This document shows positions 52,178 to 59,992 of a DNA stretch of 64,000 nucleotides, piece after piece. The number at the start of each line of letters is the position of its first letter. Positions within the stretch are counted from its first letter, which is position 1. The position numbers and the translations under genes are program-made. The notes below the pieces were generated by a model that was given only the letters and a program-made list of their open reading frames with translations, ran no database searches and was not told the origin of the DNA. Source of the stretch: Oligoflexia bacterium (lineage in GTDB: Bacteria; Bdellovibrionota; UBA1018). The stretch is from contig CAITVN010000052.1 of the NCBI GenBank assembly GCA_903895855.1, positions 21,867 through 85,866 on the forward strand. Reading direction: 5' to 3'.

Positions 52178-53804
52178 ACGGTCAGGGTCATTCGTCGAAG
52201 CCGCATTATTTGCCCTATTTTTGCTGGTTTTTGGTATCATTACCTACCGAACATCTTTGTCTTTTTTTCCGTACCCTTGGCCAGACGATTCAGCCTTCTA
52301 CTTATCAGGTCTTGATCTCGCTAACTGGCCGCCTCGATGGGTCATGCACAATCAGGCAGCTTTTATACCTTCGTACGACCAGGCCAATTTCAACTTGATG
52401 CCACTATTCTCGCTGATGGTTGGCCTCGGCCGTTTCGTTGGACTCAACTCTGCCCATGCGGTGAAGCTCTACGGAATTTTTGCACTCTCACTGCTTTCTT
52501 GGATAGTCTACTGCTGGCTGAGAGTTCGAAGAGTTCAAACGTTTTGGCGAATTATTTTTCCTTTAATCTTAGTGACCATGCCCCCGCTACGATGGGGGGC
52601 ACTCGTTCTAAGACCTGAAATTTGGCAATGTCTATTTTGGGTTTTGATTTTGCAAGAAATCGAAGCTTCTTCACCCGAGAATCTTCAAGAGCGGCCAAGA
52701 TTGGCTATTTGGCGATTGCCTGGCCTTTTGGCTCTGGCCGCCGGATTTCACTATGATGCTGTGGTGTGGGTAGTGCCGACTGCAATTGGTCTCATTTTTC
52801 AGAACGCTTCGCCGTCACGAGCATTCAGAGTGCTGCTCATGGTTGCCCTAAGAACGCTAGTTTGGCTTTCGCCTTGGTTAGTTTACCTGATCTATAAAAA
52901 TGAATACTTCTTCGACCAAATGAACACGCAGTTTGGTCGCTTAGAAGAGGCTCCGGCATTCATTAAAGATGCCTACTCTGCCTTTCATGGATTTTTTCTT
53001 GATCGCGGCAACCCGATTCATTACCCAAAATTCTACAACGCCGGAAAAATTTTGACCTGGCTCATGGTGATCATTACCTCACTTCGAACACTCACGCTTG
53101 CGTACCGTGAACGCGGCGCAAGCGCTTCTGTGCGGGTTGCGTCGGTGGTGGCACTCATCTCAACCACCCATCTCTGGATCACCAAACCCGAAGTCTGGTT
53201 TGTCACGCTAGTATTTGGAGCGATTTTTCCGGTCGTGGTTTTAGCGGTGAGAGAAAAAGAGCGCGATGTACCCGACAACTTATTTCTGATCATTCGTCGC
53301 AAAGTGGTCGGCGCGCACCTCATTGCCCTACTTGCCATTCAACTGGCTGTCGTCGTGCACCAGTACGGAAAAACTCACGCCATCTTAAGTTGGAACCGCT
53401 ATGACGCTTGGATCGATTGCATCGAAACTACCATCGGGCCAAGAAAGAATATCTGGCAAGTTAGCTGGCCCGATACCTTGATCAACCTTTCGCATAACAA
53501 GCCCAAACGCGATTACAGCCGCACGGCTGATTTTCCGCACATTGACTTGCTAATCGCGAAGCTCGTCGCGCGAACTGAAGTCATTTTACACCCGTTTGCT
53601 TTACCCATCGACCAAGGCGTGCGCCCAGGCGAAGTCAACTTCGAAGAAACTTATCAGGGCCAAGCACGCGCAAGCGATTTTCAATTTCTAAAAACTAATC
53701 GTTGGCTACCGTATGCAAAGTATGCGGCGCCCAACCTAGGAAAACCGTGGCAGTGGCAAGTCTGTCAGAATGGTGCGCTCTGGGCCGGAGTTTCACTCAA
53801 GTGA
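52161..53804 (+). CDS. Polytopic GT-C-like membrane protein
   Basis: About 547 residues with about ten membrane helices. The first loop has SFFPYPWPDDSAFYLSGLD with the paired Asp typical of GT-C sugar transferases that use polyprenyl-phosphate sugars. It has a long soluble tail. ATG at 52161 overlaps the PafA-like gene by 17 nt, and GAAGGA at 52145-52150 supports it. It closes a GNAT/phosphatase/GT-C operon that likely modifies an envelope component; the component is unknown. Confidence 0.65.
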   Translation: MRSSNRRSGSFVEAALFALFLLVFGIITYRTSLSFFPYPWPDDSAFYLSGLDLANWPPRWVMHNQAAFIPSYDQANFNLMPLFSLMVGLGRFVGLNSAHAVKLYGIFALSLLSWIVYCWLRVRRVQTFWRIIFPLILVTMPPLRWGALVLRPEIWQCLFWVLILQEIEASSPENLQERPRLAIWRLPGLLALAAGFHYDAVVWVVPTAIGLIFQNASPSRAFRVLLMVALRTLVWLSPWLVYLIYKNEYFFDQMNTQFGRLEEAPAFIKDAYSAFHGFFLDRGNPIHYPKFYNAGKILTWLMVIITSLRTLTLAYRERGASASVRVASVVALISTTHLWITKPEVWFVTLVFGAIFPVVVLAVREKERDVPDNLFLIIRRKVVGAHLIALLAIQLAVVVHQYGKTHAILSWNRYDAWIDCIETTIGPRKNIWQVSWPDTLINLSHNKPKRDYSRTADFPHIDLLIAKLVARTEVILHPFALPIDQGVRPGEVNFEETYQGQARASDFQFLKTNRWLPYAKYAAPNLGKPWQWQVCQNGALWAGVSLK

Positions 53805-53817
53805 GGTTGCAAGGAAA

Positions 53818-53850
53818 GCTGATAACGTGATTTTTCTCACCTTTTTCAGC
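53818..53850. terminator. Imperfect hairpin between convergent genes
   Basis: GCTGA (53818-53822) pairs with TCAGC (53846-53850) and GTGA with TCAC inside, around a loop with TTTTT. It lies between the ends at 53804 (+) and 53861 (-). Pairing is imperfect, so only a possible terminator. Confidence 0.3.
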
Positions 53851-53860
53851 GGCCCGATAC

Positions 53861-54463
53861 CTATTTTTTACCGAGCATTCCGTCTTTGATTTCGTCGTTT
53901 GGAGGATTTGGCCCAAGCCAAGTGGTTAGCAACAACTTCGAAAGTTCGGCGCTCACAATTTTATCTTTCTTTTGGCCTTTGACTGTCGCTTCGACGCCGT
54001 CAGGCAAAATACTGAAACTCATGGTATCGCCCTCTTTCATATCAGCCATAGTAGCATTGAGTTTTTCGACCAATGGTTTTAGCGCATCACAGCCAGTTTT
54101 ACAGTTTTTCTCTAAGCTTTCATTCCACGCGCCGCTCATTTTTGAAGCCGCGACATCACGCAAGAATTTCATTTCAACGTGCTTGAGCTGAGGCGAAGCC
54201 AAAATCTCTTCGGCGTTCTTTGAGGGAGTTTCTAGGTAAAGCCCACCAACATAAACCTTCACTTTCAAAAATGTGGCTAAGCGCATTCCTAAGCCATTCA
54301 GTGTGAGGCTTTTTCCGGCCACTGACATCGTGTCTGGCATCGTCACGCCATTCAACTCTTTAGCTCCGACAGAGCCAATTGTCGCCAAAATGGCTAATAT
54401 TGCTAAAACGCATGAACCAGACACACCTAACGCCTTCGAACCTTTAATTTGCACGTTTTTCAT
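53861..54463 (-). CDS. Exported chalcone isomerase-like protein
   Basis: A 200-residue protein with a signal peptide (VLAILAILATIGSVGAKE). The mature part has the CHI-like layout: LTLNGLGMRLATFLKVKVYV then GGLYLETPSKNAEE, a central KHVEMKFLRDVAASKM, and SFSILPDGVEATVKG. Bacterial members are not chalcone isomerases; some bind fatty acids. GAGGAG before the ATG supports the start. It is convergent with the GT-C gene and divergent from the lipoprotein gene at 54743. Two Cys in NCKTGCDAL may pair. Confidence 0.8.
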   Translation of the reverse strand: MKNVQIKGSKALGVSGSCVLAILAILATIGSVGAKELNGVTMPDTMSVAGKSLTLNGLGMRLATFLKVKVYVGGLYLETPSKNAEEILASPQLKHVEMKFLRDVAASKMSGAWNESLEKNCKTGCDALKPLVEKLNATMADMKEGDTMSFSILPDGVEATVKGQKKDKIVSAELSKLLLTTWLGPNPPNDEIKDGMLGKK

Positions 54464-54691
54464 TAATTTTCTCCTCAGCTTTCCGTTTTAGAACCCTTAC
54501 TCGATTTATTGGCGCAACGCAATTGGCAGGCTAATCTCGGCGAGTTACGATCCAGGTTCAGGACTCGTTTGAATTATTCAAAAATAGGCCATCCAGCCGG
54601 TTTCACAGAACCCACGCCAGCCACCGCAACTGATTAGGCGGTTGCCGAATCAATTTTTATCTAGCTGTAATATTTACATTTTTCCAATTTG

Positions 54692-54720
54692 TTGACTTTT
54701 CTTAACTAAATTTATATATT
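54692..54720 (+). promoter_or_regulatory. Promoter A (TTGACT-17-TATATT) of the lipoprotein gene
   Basis: TTGACT at 54692-54697, a 17-nt AT-rich spacer, TATATT at 54715-54720. It is preceded by TTTG, so reads TTTGTTGACTTTTCTTAA, shared in part with promoters at 56445 and 59958. The start is about 54727, giving a 16-nt leader with TTGGAG. Confidence 0.7.
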
Positions 54721-54742
54721 TTAATTATTGGAGTTTATCACT

Positions 54743-55777
54743 ATGAAGCCATTCACACTCACCCGCTGCCACTCGAAGGTCATTGCCATTGTAGCGACAA
54801 TCCTATCACTGACAACGTCGGCATGGCTAAACACAGGTTGTTCAAAAAAATCAGGTAATGTGAATGAAACCCAAGGACAACAAAACAGCGCGACCGAGAA
54901 GCAGTCGACAGCATCAAATGTTACCAACCGCGACTCCAACGACAGTAACCGCAATCCCAATGACCGGCCAGGCATGCCCTCGACTATAGCTTTGAAAGAC
55001 GAGACCCGACCATCGTCTTCTCAGCAGTCTTCTTTAAATGAAACTCATGTAACGATTAATCAAAAAAACTCACCCCCCCCAGATACAACCATCGCAGTTA
55101 CCGGTGCTACGCCAATGGCACCGGGCGCGGTCTCAACATCGCTAGCGGTCGGCAAACAGGGCAATACCGGGTCGAATATTACGCCCAATGTTGCTTCTAA
55201 AAATGAAGCCAATCTAGCGCCGAAAACAGTAAAAGAAGCCCAAAAAAAACCTATTCTTGAAGTGCTTCCCCAGTGCTTCACCGAGGTTTTTTCTCACCAA
55301 AAACTCGCTAGCCATAGTTCAGAAGACCAATGCGCCGAACACACCAACTCAATTCGAATTTCGCAAAATTTGGCCGAAATTAACCCAAAAAACCTCTGCG
55401 TAAGAGTTGACGGCAAGGCCGTGAAATCAAAACTCGACCTGGGTCACAACTCACTCACGATTGGCCCCGTCGCAGGACCCGAATCTAAGATCTCAATTCG
55501 CTACTGCCTCGGACAAGCAAAATGCCAAGACAACTGCGAAATCGCCAAAGACGAATTCTTAGGATCACTCGGCGCTGACACTGACGACGAAGACACGCAA
55601 GACCTTCAAGGGCTCGGTGACAAATCAAACCCCTTACACCAAAAACTTTCACCTGAGGTAAAGCAAGCTCTCGCGAAACTCGATTCACAAGACACGTTCA
55701 AAGGCTGGAAGACAGAAGCAAAACCCGAAGCCGCTAAAGGCTGCGAAACCAAGACTGTCGCCGTCGATACTAAATAA
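54743..55777 (+). CDS. Lipoprotein with a long low-complexity linker
   Basis: About 344 residues. The signal ends at a lipobox NTGC (about residue 32). Residues 35-160 are rich in Asn, Ser, Thr and Pro, a likely extended envelope-spanning linker, and contain a run of eight C in the DNA (55073-55080). The C-terminal domain has about eight Cys, including QCFTEVF, DQCAEHT, LCVRVDG and YCLGQAKCQDNCEI, then an acidic GADTDDEDTQ. I do not recognise it. TTGGAG precedes ATG at 54743. Its promoter resembles those of the VWA and TPR genes, so it is likely part of the same regulon. Confidence 0.65.
   Translation: MKPFTLTRCHSKVIAIVATILSLTTSAWLNTGCSKKSGNVNETQGQQNSATEKQSTASNVTNRDSNDSNRNPNDRPGMPSTIALKDETRPSSSQQSSLNETHVTINQKNSPPPDTTIAVTGATPMAPGAVSTSLAVGKQGNTGSNITPNVASKNEANLAPKTVKEAQKKPILEVLPQCFTEVFSHQKLASHSSEDQCAEHTNSIRISQNLAEINPKNLCVRVDGKAVKSKLDLGHNSLTIGPVAGPESKISIRYCLGQAKCQDNCEIAKDEFLGSLGADTDDEDTQDLQGLGDKSNPLHQKLSPEVKQALAKLDSQDTFKGWKTEAKPEAAKGCETKTVAVDTK
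55073..55080 (+). repeat. Eight-C tract inside the lipoprotein coding sequence
   Basis: TCACCCCCCCCAGAT encodes Ser-Pro-Pro-Pro-Asp within the low-complexity linker. Loss or gain of one C would shift the frame about one third of the way through the lipoprotein gene. It is a candidate phase-variation site. Confidence 0.7.
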
Positions 55778-55918
55778 TAGCCATTGAAGAATATCAGCCG
55801 ATAACCGCCGCACATTTTTGGCGTCAAGAAACCATCATCAATAGGCAGAACTGACAAATCCGCGCGGTCTTGCTTTGTCATTGCCCCGAACTTACACTAA
55901 GACTAGGGGTCGACGAGA

Positions 55919-56339
55919 TTGCAAAAGCTCACGACGTTAGTAGTTTTTTACCTTATCTCAATTCTTGACCCTGGCTTACTCACCACAAACGCCGCGCGCC
56001 CAGAATCAAAGATAAATAGTGCGAGTGACTTCATTGCCGCGAGAGACGCCGAATCTAAAGCAAACGAGCAGTGCACCGCCACACTGCAGTCGGGCCCAGG
56101 TTCAAGAAGGGTTAAGAGCAGTTCTATTTCCGAAGCTGATTCCGGGATTACCACTTTCAGTTGAGCTTGAATCGAGATTGACTGAGCTCATTGAATTGGT
56201 TTTCGATTATTTTCTGACGGGCGAGATCAATCTGTCTCGCTTCCACAATCTCTACTATTTTGTCTTAAGAGAATCCCAAAGGGGTACGCCCTGCTTTGAT
56301 CAAGGTCGGGGCTCACGAGCTCAATTCGGTTCTCACTGA
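55919..56339 (+). pseudogene. Possible frameshifted small exported protein gene
   Basis: This 702-nt gap between the lipoprotein and VWA genes holds two joined frames. The first, from a TTG at 55919, has a signal-like start (MQKLTTLVVFYLISIL) and runs to 56164. The second frame, coherent from about 56098, reads QVQEGLRAVLFPKLIPGLPL then ELESRLTELIELVFDYF and ends at 56339. Skipping one base near GGGCCC (56093-56098) would join them into one protein of roughly 140 residues. A real frameshift, a sequencing error, or two unrelated frames are all possible. No strong ribosome site is seen. The rest of the gap, 55778-55918 and 56340-56444, shows nothing I can support. Confidence 0.35.
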
Positions 56340-56444
56340 TTTCGCGTGGATTGGCCGTTACCCGAGTCAATAGCCCATATCTACATTAACCCACCGTTAT
56401 CACTCAGTTAAAACAACAAAAAGCCGCATTGCGTCATATAATTG

Positions 56445-56473
56445 TTGACTTTAACTCATTTTGTTAATAAAAT
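56445..56473 (+). promoter_or_regulatory. Promoter B (TTGACT-17-TAAAAT), leaderless type, of the VWA gene
   Basis: TTGACT at 56445-56450, a 17-nt spacer, TAAAAT at 56468-56473, then TTAACT and the ATG at 56480. The -10 lies six bases before the ATG, so transcription should begin at about the A of ATG. No Shine-Dalgarno is present between them. Confidence 0.75.
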
Positions 56474-56479
56474 TTAACT

Positions 56480-58180
56480 ATGAGTAAAAAGAGCCACACC
56501 ACCAGCATCGCCAGCCACGTCGCAATGAGCGCATTAGCGGCAGCTTCGGCTTTCGGCTGCACCGGCCAACTTCCCGGCTCACTGCTACTCACACAACAAG
56601 AAGAAACCTTTAGTACACAAAAAGAGATTAATACGAAAATCGATTTACTCTGGGTTGTCGACAACAGCGCTAGCATGGACGTCTCTCAGAAAAAACTGCG
56701 CGACGGTTTCACCACTTTCGCTTCGAAATACATGCAACCCACCTGGGACATTCGCGTCGCCGTCATCACCACCGACACCTACATGGCCAATCCCGCTTTT
56801 TCAGGATACTTGTCACGCAATATTGCCAGCACAACCGGATGGACATCGCCTCTAATCGCAGCAAGACTGAGTAGCTGGACAAACCCCAGCACCAATCCAA
56901 CCCAAGTCAACACCTCAACTGGCGTATTCACCAACGGCGTTACTTATGGCGACCTCGTACCCCTCTGGGGCCCCAGCTATTCAAGACTTCTTGAAGGTTT
57001 TCACGATGGCCCCATTACCGCCATGTGCTTTGAATTGCTTCCGTACTTCACTCGAGGAGTGAGTCACTGTCAAACCCGAGACCTTCACACCTACACCGGA
57101 GCCGATGAGTGTTTAAACCCTACCGGCAGCAACACCAGCCTCACCCAGTGCGTGAACACCACTCAAAATGATACCGTGAGATCAGGAAAAGCCATCATCT
57201 CAACCATGCCACCAACAGGCACTCTCGCTGACGCCGAATGGAAAGCAAACCTAATCAAAAACTTCATGATCAACGTCAGCACCGGCAGCGCAGGCCAAGG
57301 CTCTGAACGCGGACTCTCATCAGTGCTTCAGCTCATCGCAGACAACGAGACTTCAAGTACCGCTTTTTTTCGCGCAAACTCACTTCGCGGAATCATTTTC
57401 GTTTCAGATGAAGATGACCAATCTCTAGAAACGCCAACGACACCCGATTCAACCTTCAAACCTCAAAGTTATTACAAGTGCGATCAATCAACGTTACTTA
57501 GCCTTAACGCCGCCAACTTAGTCACCGGCAACAACGGCCTTTGTTGCACCGACGGCGCAAAAAATTGCAGCTACGGATCACTCGGCACTAGCTGTTCACC
57601 AAAAATAATCGATGGGCAATCACACACGATCACCATCTGCCCAGACGAGACAAAACTCATCGCAGTCTCAAGCGTGAAAGATCAAATCGACACCTTCTTT
57701 CACACACTCGACCAAACTGACGCCGCTGCGAGCACCAACTACTTCGTCACATCGATCGTTCCGATGAGTTACGCATCAATACAAGCATTGCAAGCCGACC
57801 GTGCTAGCGAAGACGCCAACGTCGGTGCAGTAAAAACGGTAGCCGTCGACCGCGGTGACCGCTACCTCACTCTGGGCGAACTCGTCGGTAACGGCTCACT
57901 CTCGATGGATATCGGCGAATCAGATTACACACAAGTACTAGAAAGTATCGGGCGCGCCATTATCGAAAAGAAAAGCAAATTCACACTTGATCGCGCACCC
58001 ACCGGAGAAGAAGACATGTTAGTCACCCTCAGTCACGGTGACGGCACCGTCGAACTGATTGCACCCGATCAATACATCATTTCTGGAAAAGACCTAATCT
58101 TAACCGGCGAAAGTTTTGTACTAGGCCTGAAAGCCGACGATAAAATTTCAATCAATTATCAACCCAAGTCACTTTTTTGA
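56480..58180 (+). CDS. Exported von Willebrand factor A-domain protein, probable lipoprotein
   Basis: A 566-residue exported protein: signal-like residues 12-28 ending SAFGC. A VWA domain begins near residue 53, with a full MIDAS loop VVDNSASMDVSQKK (DxSxS). The domain holds large inserts with paired Cys (SHCQTRDL, NGLCCTDGAKNC). Near the end is a beta domain (LTLSHGDGTVELIAPDQ). VWA domains bind protein ligands in a metal-dependent way. It is the first gene before TolQ/TolR-like genes with a leaderless-type promoter, so it is probably an envelope component of that machine. Function unknown. Confidence 0.8.
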   Translation: MSKKSHTTSIASHVAMSALAAASAFGCTGQLPGSLLLTQQEETFSTQKEINTKIDLLWVVDNSASMDVSQKKLRDGFTTFASKYMQPTWDIRVAVITTDTYMANPAFSGYLSRNIASTTGWTSPLIAARLSSWTNPSTNPTQVNTSTGVFTNGVTYGDLVPLWGPSYSRLLEGFHDGPITAMCFELLPYFTRGVSHCQTRDLHTYTGADECLNPTGSNTSLTQCVNTTQNDTVRSGKAIISTMPPTGTLADAEWKANLIKNFMINVSTGSAGQGSERGLSSVLQLIADNETSSTAFFRANSLRGIIFVSDEDDQSLETPTTPDSTFKPQSYYKCDQSTLLSLNAANLVTGNNGLCCTDGAKNCSYGSLGTSCSPKIIDGQSHTITICPDETKLIAVSSVKDQIDTFFHTLDQTDAAASTNYFVTSIVPMSYASIQALQADRASEDANVGAVKTVAVDRGDRYLTLGELVGNGSLSMDIGESDYTQVLESIGRAIIEKKSKFTLDRAPTGEEDMLVTLSHGDGTVELIAPDQYIISGKDLILTGESFVLGLKADDKISINYQPKSLF

Positions 58181-58206
58181 GTGATGAGAAACGAAGGAGA
58201 AATCAA

Positions 58207-58956
58207 ATGGAAATCATCGAATTCATCAAATCAAGCTTCTGGCACGTCTTACCGGTTCTCGCGGCTGGAGCCTTCGCCATCGCCATCATCATCGAGCGAA
58301 CGAGAGCCCTCTACATGCTGTACCCACTCAAGAACCCCGAACAGTTCTTTCACGACATCAGAAGTCTGATTTTACACAACCAGCTATCAGAAGCCCTAGA
58401 CCTCTGCGATCGGTTACCCCAAAAACCCATTGCACAAGTCACCAAGCAAGCCATCTTGCGAGCTCACCAACCCGAATCCCTCATTGAAAATGGCGTCGAA
58501 ATCGCCGTTCAAACGGCGAATCACGCTCTACAAAAACGAACCCAATTTTTGGCAACGATTGCAAACGTAGCTACCTTACTCGGACTTTTCGGCACGATCG
58601 CCGGCCTGATCGCATCATTCGAAGCGGTCGCTCACGCAGATGCTCAACAAAAATCAGCATTACTTGCCGCAGGTATTTCACAAGCCATGAACGCGACGAT
58701 GCTCGGTTTAGCAATCGCCATTCCTTGCATGGTTGCTTTCAGTTTTCTTATGAATCGCACGAATCAACTCACCTCAGAAGTCGACCAATCAGCGATACGA
58801 ATTCTCGACGTCTTGAAACAGCGCCTCTTCGCTCAAGATCTGAACGCCACCAACCCACGACTCAGACATCCGAACGACGACGAGCGAGATTTTGAAGACT
58901 CAGCTACCGGCACTTCACCAAAAGTAGGCACCAACAAAGAAAGGAAATCAGCATGA
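58207..58956 (+). CDS. TolQ/ExbB/MotA-family proton-channel protein
   Basis: About 249 residues with three membrane helices: residues about 14-30, 115-140 (TIANVATLLGLFGTIAGLIA) and 155-185 (ALLAAGISQAMNATMLGLAI), as in TolQ/ExbB. The GLFGTIAG and ISQAMNATMLG blocks are the family signature. The protein forms the stator with TolR/ExbD subunits and carries proton flow. AAGGAG at 58194-58199 supports the ATG at 58207 over an earlier TTG. The next gene overlaps by 4 nt. AglR of myxobacterial gliding is a known relative, but that identity is not shown. Confidence 0.88.
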   Translation: MEIIEFIKSSFWHVLPVLAAGAFAIAIIIERTRALYMLYPLKNPEQFFHDIRSLILHNQLSEALDLCDRLPQKPIAQVTKQAILRAHQPESLIENGVEIAVQTANHALQKRTQFLATIANVATLLGLFGTIAGLIASFEAVAHADAQQKSALLAAGISQAMNATMLGLAIAIPCMVAFSFLMNRTNQLTSEVDQSAIRILDVLKQRLFAQDLNATNPRLRHPNDDERDFEDSATGTSPKVGTNKERKSA

Positions 58957-59408
58957 GCTCGGTCACTCAGTCAGGAAATAAGAACTCGCAAGACTTCGAA
59001 TTGAACCTGGCATCAATCATCGACTGTTTCACGGTGATCATCGCCTTTCTTCTCGCTTCAACGGCCTTCTTAAGTATCGGCATTTTCGACGCCGGAATCG
59101 CAGCGGGGGCGCCACAAGCCCAATCGTTAACCCCACCCAGTGTGCAAGTCGCCGTCGAAATGAAATCGAATCACCGCATTGAGATCAAAGTTTCAGGCAA
59201 GACCACCCGAAACCTCTCACTCGATCAAGCAGGTGAACAATGGAACCGCGATGATCTTGTCTCTCGAATTTCCGAATTCAAAAAAGAATGGCCAGAACTT
59301 CAATCAGTCGTACTGAGCGCCGACAACGACGTTGCTTACCATGAAGTCATTAAGACTATGGAGAAAATGAAAGGCCAGATTCAGTTCGTGATGCTAGGAG
59401 GATTTTAA
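58953..59408 (+). CDS. TolR/ExbD-like protein 1
   Basis: A 151-residue protein with one membrane helix near the N-terminus (SIIDCFTVIIAFLLASTAFL) whose Asp (residue about 24) is the proton-carrying residue of TolR/ExbD. The periplasmic part ends SVVLSADNDVAYHEVIKTME, the TolR-type C-terminal block. It pairs with the TolQ-like protein, with which it overlaps by four bases, and is followed two bases later by a second TolR-like gene. Two different TolR subunits with one TolQ is also the Agl layout. Confidence 0.85.
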   Translation: MSSVTQSGNKNSQDFELNLASIIDCFTVIIAFLLASTAFLSIGIFDAGIAAGAPQAQSLTPPSVQVAVEMKSNHRIEIKVSGKTTRNLSLDQAGEQWNRDDLVSRISEFKKEWPELQSVVLSADNDVAYHEVIKTMEKMKGQIQFVMLGGF

Positions 59409-59410
59409 TC

Positions 59411-59920
59411 ATGTCTAAATTCTTGAAAAAATTAAAGAAACGTGGCCACAATTCTACCGAGATGAACCTACAAATCACCTCAATGGCCGATATTTTTACC
59501 ATACTCTTAGTCTTTCTACTCAAAGGCTACACCACCAGTTCTGTGACGATCACACCCAGTAACGATCTATTTTTACCGACTGCGAATGCCAGCGATGCAC
59601 CCGCCGATGCACTCAAAGTTGAAGTAGCCGCCAACGGCGTTCAAATCGATGGGGGCCTCGCACTCCCACTGACCCAGTACAAATTTGTGCAAACTGACCT
59701 CACCCAAAGTGGCACGTCACAAACACTCACTGCCATTTTCGAAAAACTGCGCGCAAGACAACTTTCAATCGCCAAGAACAACACCGACGTCAAAATCGAC
59801 TCAAAAATGATCGTGATCGCCGACAAGAACACTCCCTACTCAACCCTGAAGACGGTCTTGGCCTCTGGGGCCACGCATGGCTACACTGACTTCAAACTTG
59901 CCGTCGTCAGCAATAAATAG
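59411..59920 (+). CDS. TolR/ExbD-like protein 2
   Basis: A 169-residue protein with one membrane helix: SMADIFTILLVFLLKGYTTS, Asp at about residue 28 in the TolR position. The periplasmic domain ends MIVIADKNTPYSTLKTVLAS, the family's C-terminal block. It differs in sequence from TolR 1, so the two are old paralogues with likely distinct roles in the stator. It closes the transcript started at the VWA gene; the TPR gene 72 nt downstream has its own promoter. Confidence 0.85.
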   Translation: MSKFLKKLKKRGHNSTEMNLQITSMADIFTILLVFLLKGYTTSSVTITPSNDLFLPTANASDAPADALKVEVAANGVQIDGGLALPLTQYKFVQTDLTQSGTSQTLTAIFEKLRARQLSIAKNNTDVKIDSKMIVIADKNTPYSTLKTVLASGATHGYTDFKLAVVSNK

Positions 59921-59957
59921 CCTTTAATTACTGCTAGTTAGTACCATCATCATTTTG

Positions 59958-59986
59958 TTGAGTTTTCTTAATTTTGTTAGTATAAT
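59958..59986 (+). promoter_or_regulatory. Promoter C (TTGAGT-17-TATAAT), leaderless type, of the TPR gene
   Basis: TTGAGT at 59958-59963, a 17-nt spacer, TATAAT at 59981-59986, then TTAACT and ATG at 59993. The last 13 bases before and including the start (AATTTAACTATGA) equal those of promoter B. The predicted start is the A of ATG. Confidence 0.8.
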
Positions 59987-59992
59987 TTAACT

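Noticed and set aside
58207..59920. Naming the genes tolQ/tolR or aglR/aglQ/aglS
   Set aside because: Family membership is clear but orthology is not; no tolA, tolB, pal or glt genes are adjacent.
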